The notes beneath the pieces were generated by a model that searched no databases, was not told the origin of the DNA, and was given only the letters and a program-made list of their open reading frames with translations. The translations under genes were made by a program, and so were the position numbers. From an uncultured Planctomycetaceae bacterium (GTDB lineage Bacteria; Planctomycetota; Planctomycetia; Planctomycetales; Planctomycetaceae), in assembly GCA_943787265.1 (NCBI GenBank), contig CALSLT010000054.1, positions 1 through 35,895 of the forward strand: 35,895 nt of DNA. The letters run 5' to 3'. Each line of letters starts with the position of its first letter. The stretch's first letter is position 1. Shown here piece by piece: positions 1-8,942 of the stretch.

Positions 1-2
1 AC

Positions 3-1099
3 GCGCTGGTTCAGATTCTCAAATTACTCGGCGGCGGCGACGTCAAGGTTCGAGACAAACCGCAGCGATGCGGAGTGAACGCCGAATACCGGGAGCTTCC
101 GTTCGAATTGTCAATCAAGACTCGGCCAGCTCCACCAGCCAAGGGGCAGAAGGCTCCTGCTGAGCACTTGACGGTCGTCTTTCGAAACACAAAGACAAAG
201 CGAGCGACTCCGGAAGACATCGGAATTCCTGAAACCATCAAGGAAAGAGTCCGTCATTACGGTAAATCGAATTCCGGAGTCGTGCTCGTCGTTGGGCCGC
301 CAGAATCGGGCCTGACAACGACGGCGTTGTGCGCATTGCGTTGCGTCGATTCGTACATGTACCAGTGCTATATCATCGGCGACCTTGGCACGCGAACGGT
401 GCTGAACGTTCCCGTCTTCGAGCAGGAAGACGGACACACGCTTGAGCACACGTTCATGCGGATTCAACGAAACGAGGGCAACCTCGTTTACATGGCGGAG
501 TTCAACGATCCGGAAGTCGTCAAGGCGGTCATGGAAGGCTCGACCGAAATGACTTTCATGTCTGAGCTGTACGCCAGAGACGCCGCCGACCGGGATCGCC
601 AAGTACGTCGAACTTGTTGGTAACCCGGCGCTGGCTGCCGAGCAGTTGCGGATGGTGATGAGTCACAAGCTGATCCGAAAACTCTGCCCGAAATGTAAAG
701 AAGCATTCCGCCCCAATCCAAAATTGCTCGCTCAAGTTGGGCTGCCGGAAGACACCGAGACGCTGTACCGGAAAGCTCGACCACCAGAACCCGACGAGAA
801 AACCGGCGAGCTGCCAGAACCGTGCCGAGCCTGTGACGGAGGCCGGCTTCCGCGCTCGTGCGGCCGTCTTCGAGATGATCGACGTCTCTGAAGCGATGAA
901 AACTGTCATCGGTGGCGGAGGAGATTCGGCCGCCATTCGAAAGCAGGCCAAAGAAGAGAAGCAGTTGAACTGCCAGAAAGATGCACTGCGTCTTGTTCTG
1001 GATGGTTCGACAGGCCTTGACGAGTTGCAACGAGCGTTTGCACCTCCAGGCGGACCACGCCGCAAGAAGAAACCAGCTCGGCGTCGACGGCCTGAGTAA
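3..1099 (+). CDS. GspE/PilB-like secretion ATPase, C-terminal part, degenerate P-loop, two frameshifts
   Basis: This is the C-terminal part of a type II secretion/type IV pilus ATPase-like protein; the frame is open to the left edge, so the N-terminus is missing. Visible landmarks are a P-loop position reading GPPESGLTTT (about nt 294-323), a Walker B-like stretch (YMAEFNDPE), and the zinc-binding region with CPKC (nt ~685) and CRAC (nt ~823), followed by GFRARAAVFEMI typical of the GspE C-terminus. The P-loop lysine is replaced by leucine, and the usual GEIRD of Walker B is AEFND, so ATP hydrolysis is doubtful. The frame breaks twice by what look like single-base insertions, near 589-593 and 836-846; removing them restores a continuous family-like protein ending in a basic tail (KKKPARRRRPE). 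Family assignment is firm; activity is not. It may be a non-catalytic paralogue. Confidence 0.8.
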
Positions 1100-1138
1100 G
1101 GCAAGGCACTTCGAACTACTAATTAACCAAGAGCATCC

Positions 1139-1171
1139 AAACGGCCTGTCGTAATTTACGGCAGGCCGTTT
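1139..1171. terminator. Bidirectional terminator-like hairpin between convergent genes
   Basis: Perfect 10-base arms (aaacggcctg / caggccgttt) flank an inner complementary pair (cgtaa / ttacg), giving a nearly continuous stem. It lies between the convergent ATPase-like and VWA genes and overlaps the stop codon of the latter. The A-rich left end and T-rich right end of the stem suit both directions, but there is no long U-tract beyond it. Confidence 0.7.
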
Positions 1172-3700
1172 AGCTTGCGCACGACCCATTCAGTTGTCAG
1201 CAGAGCGAAGAACAGCAACAGAAATATCCAGTGGTCCCACAATGTGGTTTCTTCGCGGGATTGAGCCGACTCTTCGGGAGGCTTCAGCAATTCCACAATC
1301 CGGTGAATCTCGTCCGGCATGATCAGCTCGCCGCCAGATGCATCAGCCAGTTGCTTCAGCAAGTCTCGATTGGCACTCAGATCACTCAGTTCTCCTGTCA
1401 AAGGATCGCTGACATAGAGTGACGTGCTGACTTTGCTGCCCAGGTTTGCGTTTTCGACGGCGACTTTCGCGGTCCAGGTTCCTGAAGGAAGGCCAACAGC
1501 TCTCGCCTGAAAGAGCAGGGGACTTCCATCAATCGGTGTGAGTTCAATCTGACTGAATGGTTTCTCGCCCGAAACTTCTGACTCCTGATAGATCTCGATC
1601 GACGCCTTCAAGTCCGGATTCAGATCGAGAAACCGCTTTTGCCAGCGGACCTCAAAGACGGCGTCGTCTCCGACTGACAACTGGCTGTTCTGGACGAGCA
1701 GCCGGACGAATTCGTTGCCAGCGGAAGCTTTGTTACGGGCAGCCCAACGTGCCATCTGTGCCCAGAATCGGTGGTGATACTTATCACCAATGCGATGTCG
1801 CCATCGCCACGTGCTGTCGATGCCGATCCACAATACCTGCCCGAAACCATAGTACTGCTGCACGATCATCGCGTTGTCGCGTTCGGATTCGAGCGAAGAC
1901 TCGTCCGGCCGATGAGCTGTCGCCAACACGGTCGCCCCCCGGCTTCGCCGTTCCGGTCAGCCCCCAAACATGCCCCGGCAATTGCGACCAGACGCGACGG
2001 TTTTCGAAGACATTCGTATCGAACTGAAACATCGCATGCCGGTCGGCGTCCGGCGTCAGTTGCAATCGGAAACCGCGGTCAAGTGGTGAATTGTCAGCTC
2101 CGGATCGCGACAGGTCGATTTCGCGTAGATTCGTCATGGGAAGCAACTGCCGAAGTTCAGGCGACGCATGTCTTGCCGGAAACTGATTCTTTCCGGCAAG
2201 TAGAACCAGCGTGCCACCTTGCTCCCGCACAAACTCATCGATGACCTGCCAGACGTTCGAATCAACATCGGCTGGCGAGACATCTCCGACGACGAGAAGA
2301 TCGAGCTCGGCCATCTTCGATTCAGCGACGTCCTCTCGCTTTGTTGGTAATTGAAGCCGCTTCGGGAAAAACGTCGTCGGCAACACTCCGATGTGCGGCT
2401 GATCAAAAACAACCTGCTGCAGATCGACTCGTTCATCGCGACTCAGTGCGTTGTCAATAAACCGGAATTCCCAGCGAGCTTCACCTTCGACAAGCAGAAC
2501 GTGTGACTGATCGTCGACGATTTCAACGGCGAATGATCGTTGGTTGTTGTCGTCTCGGGTTTCACCTTCCTGGACGGCCGTCCGAAGTTGGTACTCATCA
2601 CGACCGATCGTGTCTGCATTCAGTGGAAAGTCGACATCAACAAACGGTGCTCCCGCAGCGTCGGTTGGCACTCTGACAACGCGGGATTCTTCTGTTCCGT
2701 CGGCGTGTTGCAGGATGACGGTCAACTCTTCGTTGCGAAATCCGTCGGCAGCAAGTCTCGCTTTGACCACTGGCGTGTCGTTCTGAAAGACGAGCTGCGG
2801 ATGTTCCAAAGAAATAATCGAGATGTCTTTCGGACGAAGCTCTGACCCGATCATCACTGGAATCATGGGAGCGTTAAGCGTTCCCAACCTCGTTGCCGCT
2901 TCCAGCGGATCTTTGTCAGCGTTGTGACGACCGTCAGTCAGCATCACGACGCCCATCACTTTTGAGGTGTCATCCGCAACGCCGAGGTCAGTGGCGACCC
3001 CCAGATCAGACTGCTGTGGAATGAGTGACGGGATCGGCCCGGTGAGCGACTCTTCGAGAATCGATGCGTCGAGGGTTTCGGCTTTGGCAGCAAAGGCTCG
3101 AACCTCAACAGCTCCGATTTCGTTCAGTTGTTTAAGCAACGGCTGCGAGGTTGCATTCAAAAGGCGAGTGGCGATCTCACGGCGGGGCAGGGCACGTACG
3201 GTTTCGATGACCTGCTCAACGTTTTCTTTGCGAAGTCGAGTCAATTCGGCCCTGCTGGCTGCAGTTGACGCTTCCGACTCCTGAACCCAGGTTGGTTCCT
3301 GGCCGTTCTCGAGTTCTGAGAGCCAACGGTCCAGTCGATCGTCGGTAGCTGCGTTGCCAATCAGCTCCAGACTTCTGGCCCAACGCAACAGCGATGCTTT
3401 GTCGGCATGAGCGTCGGCCGTGTCCATGCTCTCGGAAACGTCGACCGCCACAATGATCTTTGCCGAGCGGTCGCGGTCGAGCACCCAGGTCACGACGGGT
3501 TGCAGAAACGTCAGGCAAAGCAAAGCAAGAACCGAAAGCCGGAGTGCGAGCAGAGTGTTGCCGACTCGCGAAGAAACCAGCGTCCGCTCGTATTTCAGCA
3601 GAAGGCCGACACAAACGGCAGCGATGACACACACGGAAGCACAGAACCAGAACCAGCCGGATGTCGCCAGTCCTTGTAGAATGAGTTCCCGGCTGTGCAT
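1156..3700 (-). CDS. Membrane protein with VWA-like and glutamine-amidotransferase-like domains (frameshifted)
   Basis: A reconstructed protein of about 848 residues. The ATG at 3700 gives MHSRELILQG, followed by two hydrophobic segments (about 15-36 and 49-73), a VWA-like domain with the metal-site motif DVSES (87-91) and a later TDG, and a region (DLLVVGDVSPADVD, then EQGGTLVLLAG) like the glutamine-amidotransferase fold of large planctomycete VWA proteins. A C-terminal membrane helix (WIFLLLFFALLTTEWVV) ends the protein. The frame breaks in a run of six C at 1935-1940; with five, the text reads LTGTAKPGATVLATAHRP and continues smoothly. The break is therefore a one-base homopolymer insertion, either sequence error or slippage. 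Such proteins are usually annotated as BatA/VWA membrane proteins of unknown role. It is divergent from the methyltransferase gene across a 258-base gap in which I see no clear promoter. Confidence 0.82.
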
Positions 3701-3958
3701 GATCGTGTGATTCGACTCGTGTTTCGACAGACGCTCTGGCAGAGACCCGCGCCGCAGTAAACGGCCTGGCATAACGCATTCGGCTTTGTTGATCGAGCAA
3801 CCGACGATTCGGCCGCTCCTTGATTCGCTGAACACGGTTGACGATAACCCGTCCGGTTCGCGAATCGTAGCTTGGCTACCCCCTTACAGAGACCACTGAC
3901 CATTTCGTGCCCGGTCAGCCTCTTAACCACTGTCCGCTCAGGACGCTCGGAGTTCACG

Positions 3959-5132
3959 TTGGCTGGAAAGAGCAAAAAGAAGTCTCAACGGGAGAAAAAA
4001 GCTGCCCTGCGCGCGGACGCGGATGACAAGTTTCCTGGCTGGAAAAAGCCGCTTCGCCCCATTGAACAGTCTTTTCTGGACGTGGCGGACGAAATTCGCG
4101 GCGAACGAATCGTCGCAGTCTCCAACGCCGGAGCGCAAGCGGCTGCCGAGATTGCAAGAAAGAATCCGGACGCCCAAGTTGTCTGCAATTTTCTGGACGC
4201 TTTTCTCGCTGATTCAGCTCGTGCGAGAAACGAAGGTGTCGAGAATCTCGAAATCACCTGTCTGCCGGATCTGCCAGAAGGCAAGTGCGATGCCGCTGTG
4301 ATCCCGTTTCCGGCCAAAGGCGAAAGTGACCTGGCGCGTGAATATCTGCAGCAGACTTTGCAGCGACTTGCGCCGGACGGGCGGCTGTTCGCGTCGTCTG
4401 ACAATGTGAAAGACCGCTGGCTGCACGACCAGCTGCGAGCGTCTTTCCAGAAGGTAACAAACCGGGAAACTCCGAAAGGGCGGCTGTACATTGCCAGCCG
4501 GCCGAAGCCCTTGAAGAAGGTGAAGGATTTTTGGTTGCTGGTTTGCGTTCCGCGACGGAGAACAACTGATCCACGCATGCAGTCGTCCAGCCGTTTTCAG
4601 TCATCGCCGCATGGACAATGGAGCAAGGGCACTCATCGATTCGTTGACGATTGCGGATGGGCCAAGGGCAGGGGAGGCTGTCAAAGACAACTTTCGAGTC
4701 CTGGATATCGGCTGCGGAAACGGGAGCGTGGGCTTCGCCGCTGCTCTGCGAGCGAAAAACGTTCAGGTGCGAGCAATGGACGCGAACGCTCGAGCTGTTC
4801 AGTCTGCCGCGATGGGGGCGGAAAAAAATGAGATCGCAAACTTCTCAACTCAACTAGAAGCTGCCGGCCGATGTGCAGAACCAGACACATTTGATCTTGC
4901 TCTGGCAAATCCACCGTATTTTTCGAACTTCCGAATTGCGGAAATCTTCGTTCAGGCGGCGTTCAACTGTCTGAAACCAGGTGGACGCTTACATTTTGTC
5001 ACAAAACAGCCTGAATGGTTCGCCGATCGGTTCGTCGAAGTGTTTGACGAAGTCAGTGTGTTGGAGAATCGCGGCTACTTTGTCGTCAAAGCGACTCAGT
5101 TAGATTCGCAATCAGAATCAGTTTGGGGCTGA
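3959..5132 (+). CDS. RsmC/RlmG-like class I SAM methyltransferase (frameshifted)
   Basis: Predicted rRNA guanine-N2 methyltransferase of the RsmC/RlmG type. The N-terminal half is the non-catalytic MTase-like domain. The C-terminal half has the SAM-binding motif LDIGCGNGSVGF (nt ~4704) and the N-methyltransferase motif NPPYF (nt 4908-4922), as in the family. The two halves are in different frames: the first runs to about 4530 and the second from there to the stop at 5132. The break sits in five T at 4528-4532; with four, the text reads VKDFGCWFAFRDGEQLIH. I chose TTG at 3959, giving MAGKSKKKSQREKK, because the lysine-rich start looks natural; another TTG at 3872 is possible, and no ATG is available upstream. 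The exact rRNA target (m2G1207 of 16S or m2G1835 of 23S) cannot be told from the sequence. Confidence 0.82.
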
Positions 5133-5309
5133 CAGTTCGTTTGCTTTGTCAGTTTTGCGACAGAACCTGGCAGTCTCGACAGGCAAAGTTCCTCTTGCCG
5201 GATAGATCCGCGGCAAGTTCAATTCGTTGTCCGCGCAGTTCGAGACGTACCTGAAGCTGGTCCCAAGCAATCTGTCTCAGTTTTGCCTTTGTGCAACGGA
5301 GATTCTGAT

Positions 5310-6005
5310 ATGAATTTTCTTCTGGTTCTTGCACTCGCCGGAGCAAGCCCGTCGAACTCTGCGAGTGAGAATGTCCAGGTAGCGTCAATCGCTGAGGCAG
5401 CTTCTGAAATACGGCCGACGCTGAAAACGGGAACGCTGCTGGTTTCCGCGGGTGATTGCCTGGCCGTTCGCGTTTACACGCAAAGCCCTTTCACGCACGT
5501 CGCGGCTGTCATTCAGCGAAACGGTCGGCCGTTCGTGTATGACGCTGCAAACGGAGTCGGCGTGCGATGCCAGACGCTGGAAAACTATCTGCGAACTCAG
5601 AGCCCCGACGAGTTGCACGTCTTTCAACCAGCTCGGCCACTGAATTCAAGTCAGCAGAAACGGCTGGCCGGCTGGCTAGACGGGCAACTTGGACGGCCGT
5701 ACGCGGTTGCGCATCACCTCTCGGGCGAGCGTGGCGACGGGCTTCACTGTGCCGAGTACGTGACTGAGGCACTCGGCAACTGCGGACTTATCAAAGTGAA
5801 GAATCCCGCAAGAGTGTCGCCAGCCAGCCTCGTTAAGGGCATCACGATTCACAACGTGTATTCGCAAACGGAAACCGTCCACATCATCGCCCCCATTCCG
5901 GAACCGACACCGCCATTAACGTGGTACGGACAGGCGTGGCGATGCACGAAGACCTGCACGGCAACCTGCATGTCGAAATTTCGGCGTTGCGTGCTTTGCC
6001 AGTAG
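5310..6005 (+). CDS. YiiX-like permuted NlpC/P60 (papain-fold) protein
   Basis: A 231-residue protein of the YiiX/permuted papain-fold type, likely a cysteine amidase or peptidase acting on lipid- or cell-wall-linked amides. ATG at 5310 is preceded by ACGGAG at 5296-5301. The N-terminus is mildly hydrophobic and may be a weak signal peptide. Circularly permuted order is seen: the conserved histidine comes first (FTHVAAVIQRNG, H63) and the cysteine later (GLHCAEYVTEAL, C147), where the family has CSELV. GDC at 48-50 matches the family GDL turn. The last 22 residues are cysteine-rich (WRCTKTCTATC and CVLC), which is unusual and could bind metal or form disulfides. The gene converges on the thioredoxin-like gene with only 22 bases between. 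The fold is well supported; the substrate is unknown. Confidence 0.72.
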   Translation: MNFLLVLALAGASPSNSASENVQVASIAEAASEIRPTLKTGTLLVSAGDCLAVRVYTQSPFTHVAAVIQRNGRPFVYDAANGVGVRCQTLENYLRTQSPDELHVFQPARPLNSSQQKRLAGWLDGQLGRPYAVAHHLSGERGDGLHCAEYVTEALGNCGLIKVKNPARVSPASLVKGITIHNVYSQTETVHIIAPIPEPTPPLTWYGQAWRCTKTCTATCMSKFRRCVLCQ

Positions 6006-6027
6006 CGATTGCTCGATGCTTGCCCGA

Positions 6028-7401
6028 TTACTCTTTGGGTGAGCGTTGCTCGCGGATGAGTCGGACGATGACTGCATCGAGGTCTCGCAAGCCTTCATCC
6101 GGATTGATCGGGTAAACGCCGACATGATAGTCCGCGATCTTTCCATCCGGGCCGACAACGACCCACAACGGAAGACTCGCGTCAAGTTGCCGTGGGTCGC
6201 CCAGTTGCTTGATGAGATTTCCGCCGTCCATCGCGATCGGGTATCCGAGGTTCATGAAGTCTCGGAGCTTTCTCACCGAACGTTTCGCAGCCCCCTGCGT
6301 TTCAGGTTTTGCGAATCCTTCGTTGACGGCGACTCCGACAGCACTGACGCCAAGGCGTCCTCGGCGATTCAGCAGGAAATCGAGGTAGCCGACTTGGCCG
6401 TACGGTTCTTCGAGCGGCTCGCCCTGATATTCCCAGAAGTGCAGAACGGTGATCTTGCCTTTAAGCGACGCGGAGTCGAGCTGTGCCCCTTTGAGCGTTG
6501 GCAGAACGAATCCAGGCAACGGTTGCCCAACGAACTTTTTCTGAAGACTGGTGACGTCTCCGGCTCGTTGCGACTGAGCTCGCACGTCGCGAGACATGGC
6601 GACAATCAGTTTGGCCAGTGGCAGGCCCTCAGTTTCCTCGACGAGTGCCGGCAGTACGGCTGACGCCTTTTCAATCTGAGCGGGCGAAAGCTCGGGTTTG
6701 GTCGTCCCTTCTGAACGTTCCAGCGATCCTTGAATCTTCTGCAATGACGCAATGGCGGTGCGTGTTTTTGCCGCTTCAGCAGCCTCAAGCATTCTTGATC
6801 CGGAAAGCGAGACTCGCAACGTGAACTCATCTCCGCGGCCCATAAAGACTCGCCGTTCAGCAGCAACGAGAATCGGCTCATTCTCCGCGACGAAGAACTT
6901 CTGCCGACGACCGAAGTTGTCGACGGCTTCCACTTCCCAGCACTGCTGTTCCGCAACTTTTGTTTGGCCTTTGACCGAGTATTCAAGACGTCCTGAAGTC
7001 CAACTGGCGTTGTCTGCAAGCCGGTCAGCAAACTCAAACAAGGGCAGGGGAGTCTCTACTGGATATTTTACGCTGTCATGAGAATGCAGCACGTGCGGTG
7101 GTCGGCCACCGGATCGTCGATTATTCCCATCAATCTTTGCTGTTCCGAAACGTTCCGGCCACGCCCACGCACCGCCGCCTCGCTCGGAAACCAGATGAAA
7201 ACATTCCTGTCCGCCGCCAGCCGGAGTGAGAAGTGTGTACAGCTCAAATTGCTTGACTGGAGCAGGGGCCTCGCCGCGGCGAATCTTCTGCGTAAGCGTT
7301 CCTGAGTACTGCAACTCGCGAGTTTGTGCCGAAACGCTTTGCACCAGAACTCCAAGCAGGATGACTGGCAGAAGGGCTTTCTGGTGAGAAGTCTGTAGCA
7401 C
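6028..7401 (-). CDS. Secreted thioredoxin-fold (TlpA/AhpC-like) protein without CxxC
   Basis: A 457-residue exported protein. A GTG start at 7401 is followed by a signal peptide (ALLPVILLGVLVQSVSAQ) and preceded by an AGGA site. The first ~290 residues have no family I recognise. From about residue 295 a TlpA/ResA-like domain begins: GQPLPGFVLPTLKG, then LKGKITVLHFWEYQG, then later LPLWVVVGPDGKIADYH, in the right order and spacing. The redox motif expected after HFW (WCPPC or similar) is EYQGEPLEEP, with no cysteine, so it is not a thiol-disulfide oxidoreductase. It could be a structural or binding domain. Planctomycete genomes carry many such secreted proteins of unknown role. It is divergent from the adaptor gene across a 370-base gap. 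Confidence 0.75.
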   Translation of the reverse strand: MLQTSHQKALLPVILLGVLVQSVSAQTRELQYSGTLTQKIRRGEAPAPVKQFELYTLLTPAGGGQECFHLVSERGGGAWAWPERFGTAKIDGNNRRSGGRPPHVLHSHDSVKYPVETPLPLFEFADRLADNASWTSGRLEYSVKGQTKVAEQQCWEVEAVDNFGRRQKFFVAENEPILVAAERRVFMGRGDEFTLRVSLSGSRMLEAAEAAKTRTAIASLQKIQGSLERSEGTTKPELSPAQIEKASAVLPALVEETEGLPLAKLIVAMSRDVRAQSQRAGDVTSLQKKFVGQPLPGFVLPTLKGAQLDSASLKGKITVLHFWEYQGEPLEEPYGQVGYLDFLLNRRGRLGVSAVGVAVNEGFAKPETQGAAKRSVRKLRDFMNLGYPIAMDGGNLIKQLGDPRQLDASLPLWVVVGPDGKIADYHVGVYPINPDEGLRDLDAVIVRLIREQRSPKE

Positions 7402-7623
7402 GGGGAGTCATCCTTTGCCGGGCGGCACTCGGGAGGAAGGAGCGGATCGTCATTTCAGATCGATTGAAAAGCTGAAACAACGCATGACGATCTGTGGATG
7501 CGAAATCATTGTCCCTGGCAGGAGCCGACACAAGGAAGGTGGCCGCTCAAACGCGAACACGCCGCGGTGAGGTCCGCTCGGCCTATTTCAGCGCCGCCTG
7601 GGAGCTGTCAATTCGGAGCAACG

Positions 7624-7659
7624 ATCTTTGCGGGCCAATCAATCTTTGCCGACCAATTA
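7624..7659. repeat. Two 18-base tandem repeats upstream of an adaptor-gene promoter
   Basis: Unit 1 is atctttgcgggccaatca (7624-7641) and unit 2 is atctttgccgaccaatta (7642-7659), matching at 15 of 18 bases. A partial third copy (gctttg) follows. The repeat ends 35 bases before the putative -35 box, a position suited to an activator site. Confidence 0.5.
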
Positions 7660-7694
7660 GCTTTGTGAGCGGGCAGGGCAGGTGCAATCGCCCG

Positions 7695-7723
7695 TTGACA
7701 CCTGACACGACCAGCCATACCTT
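7695..7723 (+). promoter_or_regulatory. Sigma-70-type promoter for the HlyD-like gene
   Basis: A perfect TTGACA at 7695-7700 is followed after 17 bases by TACCTT at 7718-7723. The -10 box keeps the key T, A and final T only. The predicted start near 7730 leaves a leader of about 40 bases before the TTG start at 7772. Confidence 0.5.
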
Positions 7724-7771
7724 AGACTTTTCGGAAAGTATGGTCCGGACGACCTTTACGGAGAATTTCAG

Positions 7772-8866
7772 TTGGCTCGATATTTCCTGATTTCAGCCTG
7801 TGTTTTGTGCATCGCTGCTGGAGATGCGGCGGTGGCTCAACAGCCCGCGGGTGGCCAGCAACCTGTCGTGATTCAACGGCGGATGATTCGCCTGACTCCG
7901 CCTGACGACTATCAGTTTGCGATTTCATTGACAGCGTCTCGTGAGTTGACGGTGCGAGCTCCATTTAATGCGACCGCGAGAACTGTCTCGGCTCAAGCTG
8001 GGAAGAAAGTATTGCCTCAGGCAGAACTGGTCGCTCTGGAAAGCAAACGTCTTGAGCTGACTCACAAGCGAGCGAAGGCTGCTCTGGAAGTGGCTGAAGG
8101 CATGCTTCGAGTTGCCAGAAGCGGCGGCAAAGCTGAGCAGGTGCAGCTTGGCGAGGCTCAGGTAGCTTTGGCCGAAGCCGAACTGGCACTTTCAATGTAC
8201 GACAGCGCTCAGACATCGTTGCGGGCACCGTACGAAGCGTCGGTACTCAAAGTTCATGTTCAAAACGGGCAGGATGTCAAGCAGGGCGATCCGCTCGTCA
8301 CGATCGGCGATCTGACCAGTCTGCAATGTCGACTTCCTGTGGACCGAAAGACGGTGAAGGCCGGTCAGACGATAACCCTGACCGTTGAGGACGCGGCAGT
8401 TGTGGGAATCGTCGAATCCGTCGGACCGATCAGTGAAGATCAGCAAAGATTACGGGATCTGGCGGTCTCAGTGGCGATGGCCGTTGTGTCGATCAGAAAC
8501 GCCGATGGCAAACTCGCTCGCGGCCAGGCGGTGTATCCAAATATCGCGCCGAATGATCCTGTCGCTCGTGTTCCGCTTGAGTCGGTATCAACGACGACTG
8601 GTGGCCGTCGAATCGTACAGGTATTACGAGAGCATATCGTCCGAAACGTGCCCATCATTCTACACGGGCAGATCGGGAAGGGCGATGTGTTCGTGAGCGG
8701 ACCGTTTACGAAACACGACGAGGTTATTATTTCTGCATCGGTCGAGCTGGCTGACTCGACTGCGGTGCTGCCAGCAGTTGTTCGGGCATTGCCGTCCAAC
8801 GCCACAGGATCGCGTCAACCTGCAACGTCGACTCAATCGAAGAAGGCAGGGGCCGCAGGTTTTTAA
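7772..8866 (+). CDS. HlyD/RND-type periplasmic adaptor protein
   Basis: A 364-residue membrane-fusion (periplasmic adaptor) protein. A TTG start at 7772 with ACGGAG at 7758-7763 gives a signal peptide (YFLISACVLCIAAGDAAVAQ). Domain order is typical: a lipoyl half (SRELTVRAPFNATARTVSAQ), an alpha-helical hairpin rich in Ala/Glu/Lys (about 90-145), the second lipoyl half (LRAPYEASVLKVHVQNGQDV), then beta-barrel and membrane-proximal regions ending in an Ala/Ser-rich tail. Such proteins link an inner-membrane pump to an outer-membrane channel. No pump or channel gene is adjacent here; the next gene is a kinase 76 bases downstream on the same strand, possibly co-transcribed. The partner is unknown, and the helical hairpin is short. 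Confidence 0.8.
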   Translation: MARYFLISACVLCIAAGDAAVAQQPAGGQQPVVIQRRMIRLTPPDDYQFAISLTASRELTVRAPFNATARTVSAQAGKKVLPQAELVALESKRLELTHKRAKAALEVAEGMLRVARSGGKAEQVQLGEAQVALAEAELALSMYDSAQTSLRAPYEASVLKVHVQNGQDVKQGDPLVTIGDLTSLQCRLPVDRKTVKAGQTITLTVEDAAVVGIVESVGPISEDQQRLRDLAVSVAMAVVSIRNADGKLARGQAVYPNIAPNDPVARVPLESVSTTTGGRRIVQVLREHIVRNVPIILHGQIGKGDVFVSGPFTKHDEVIISASVELADSTAVLPAVVRALPSNATGSRQPATSTQSKKAGAAGF

Positions 8867-8942
8867 ATAGCGGCTCAAGTTCTCAATTTACGGCTCTCGC
8901 AGGAAAGCCGCACGCGGATTCGTCAAACAGGGAAACAGTGCA

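Larger units (their letters stand above)
7402..7771. other. Divergent intergenic region
   Basis: 370 bases between the outward-pointing thioredoxin-like and HlyD-like genes. It contains the 18-base tandem repeat at 7624-7659 and the promoter-like pair at 7695-7723. A plus-strand open frame from 7494 runs into the adaptor start region but shows no recognisable protein. Confidence 0.6.
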
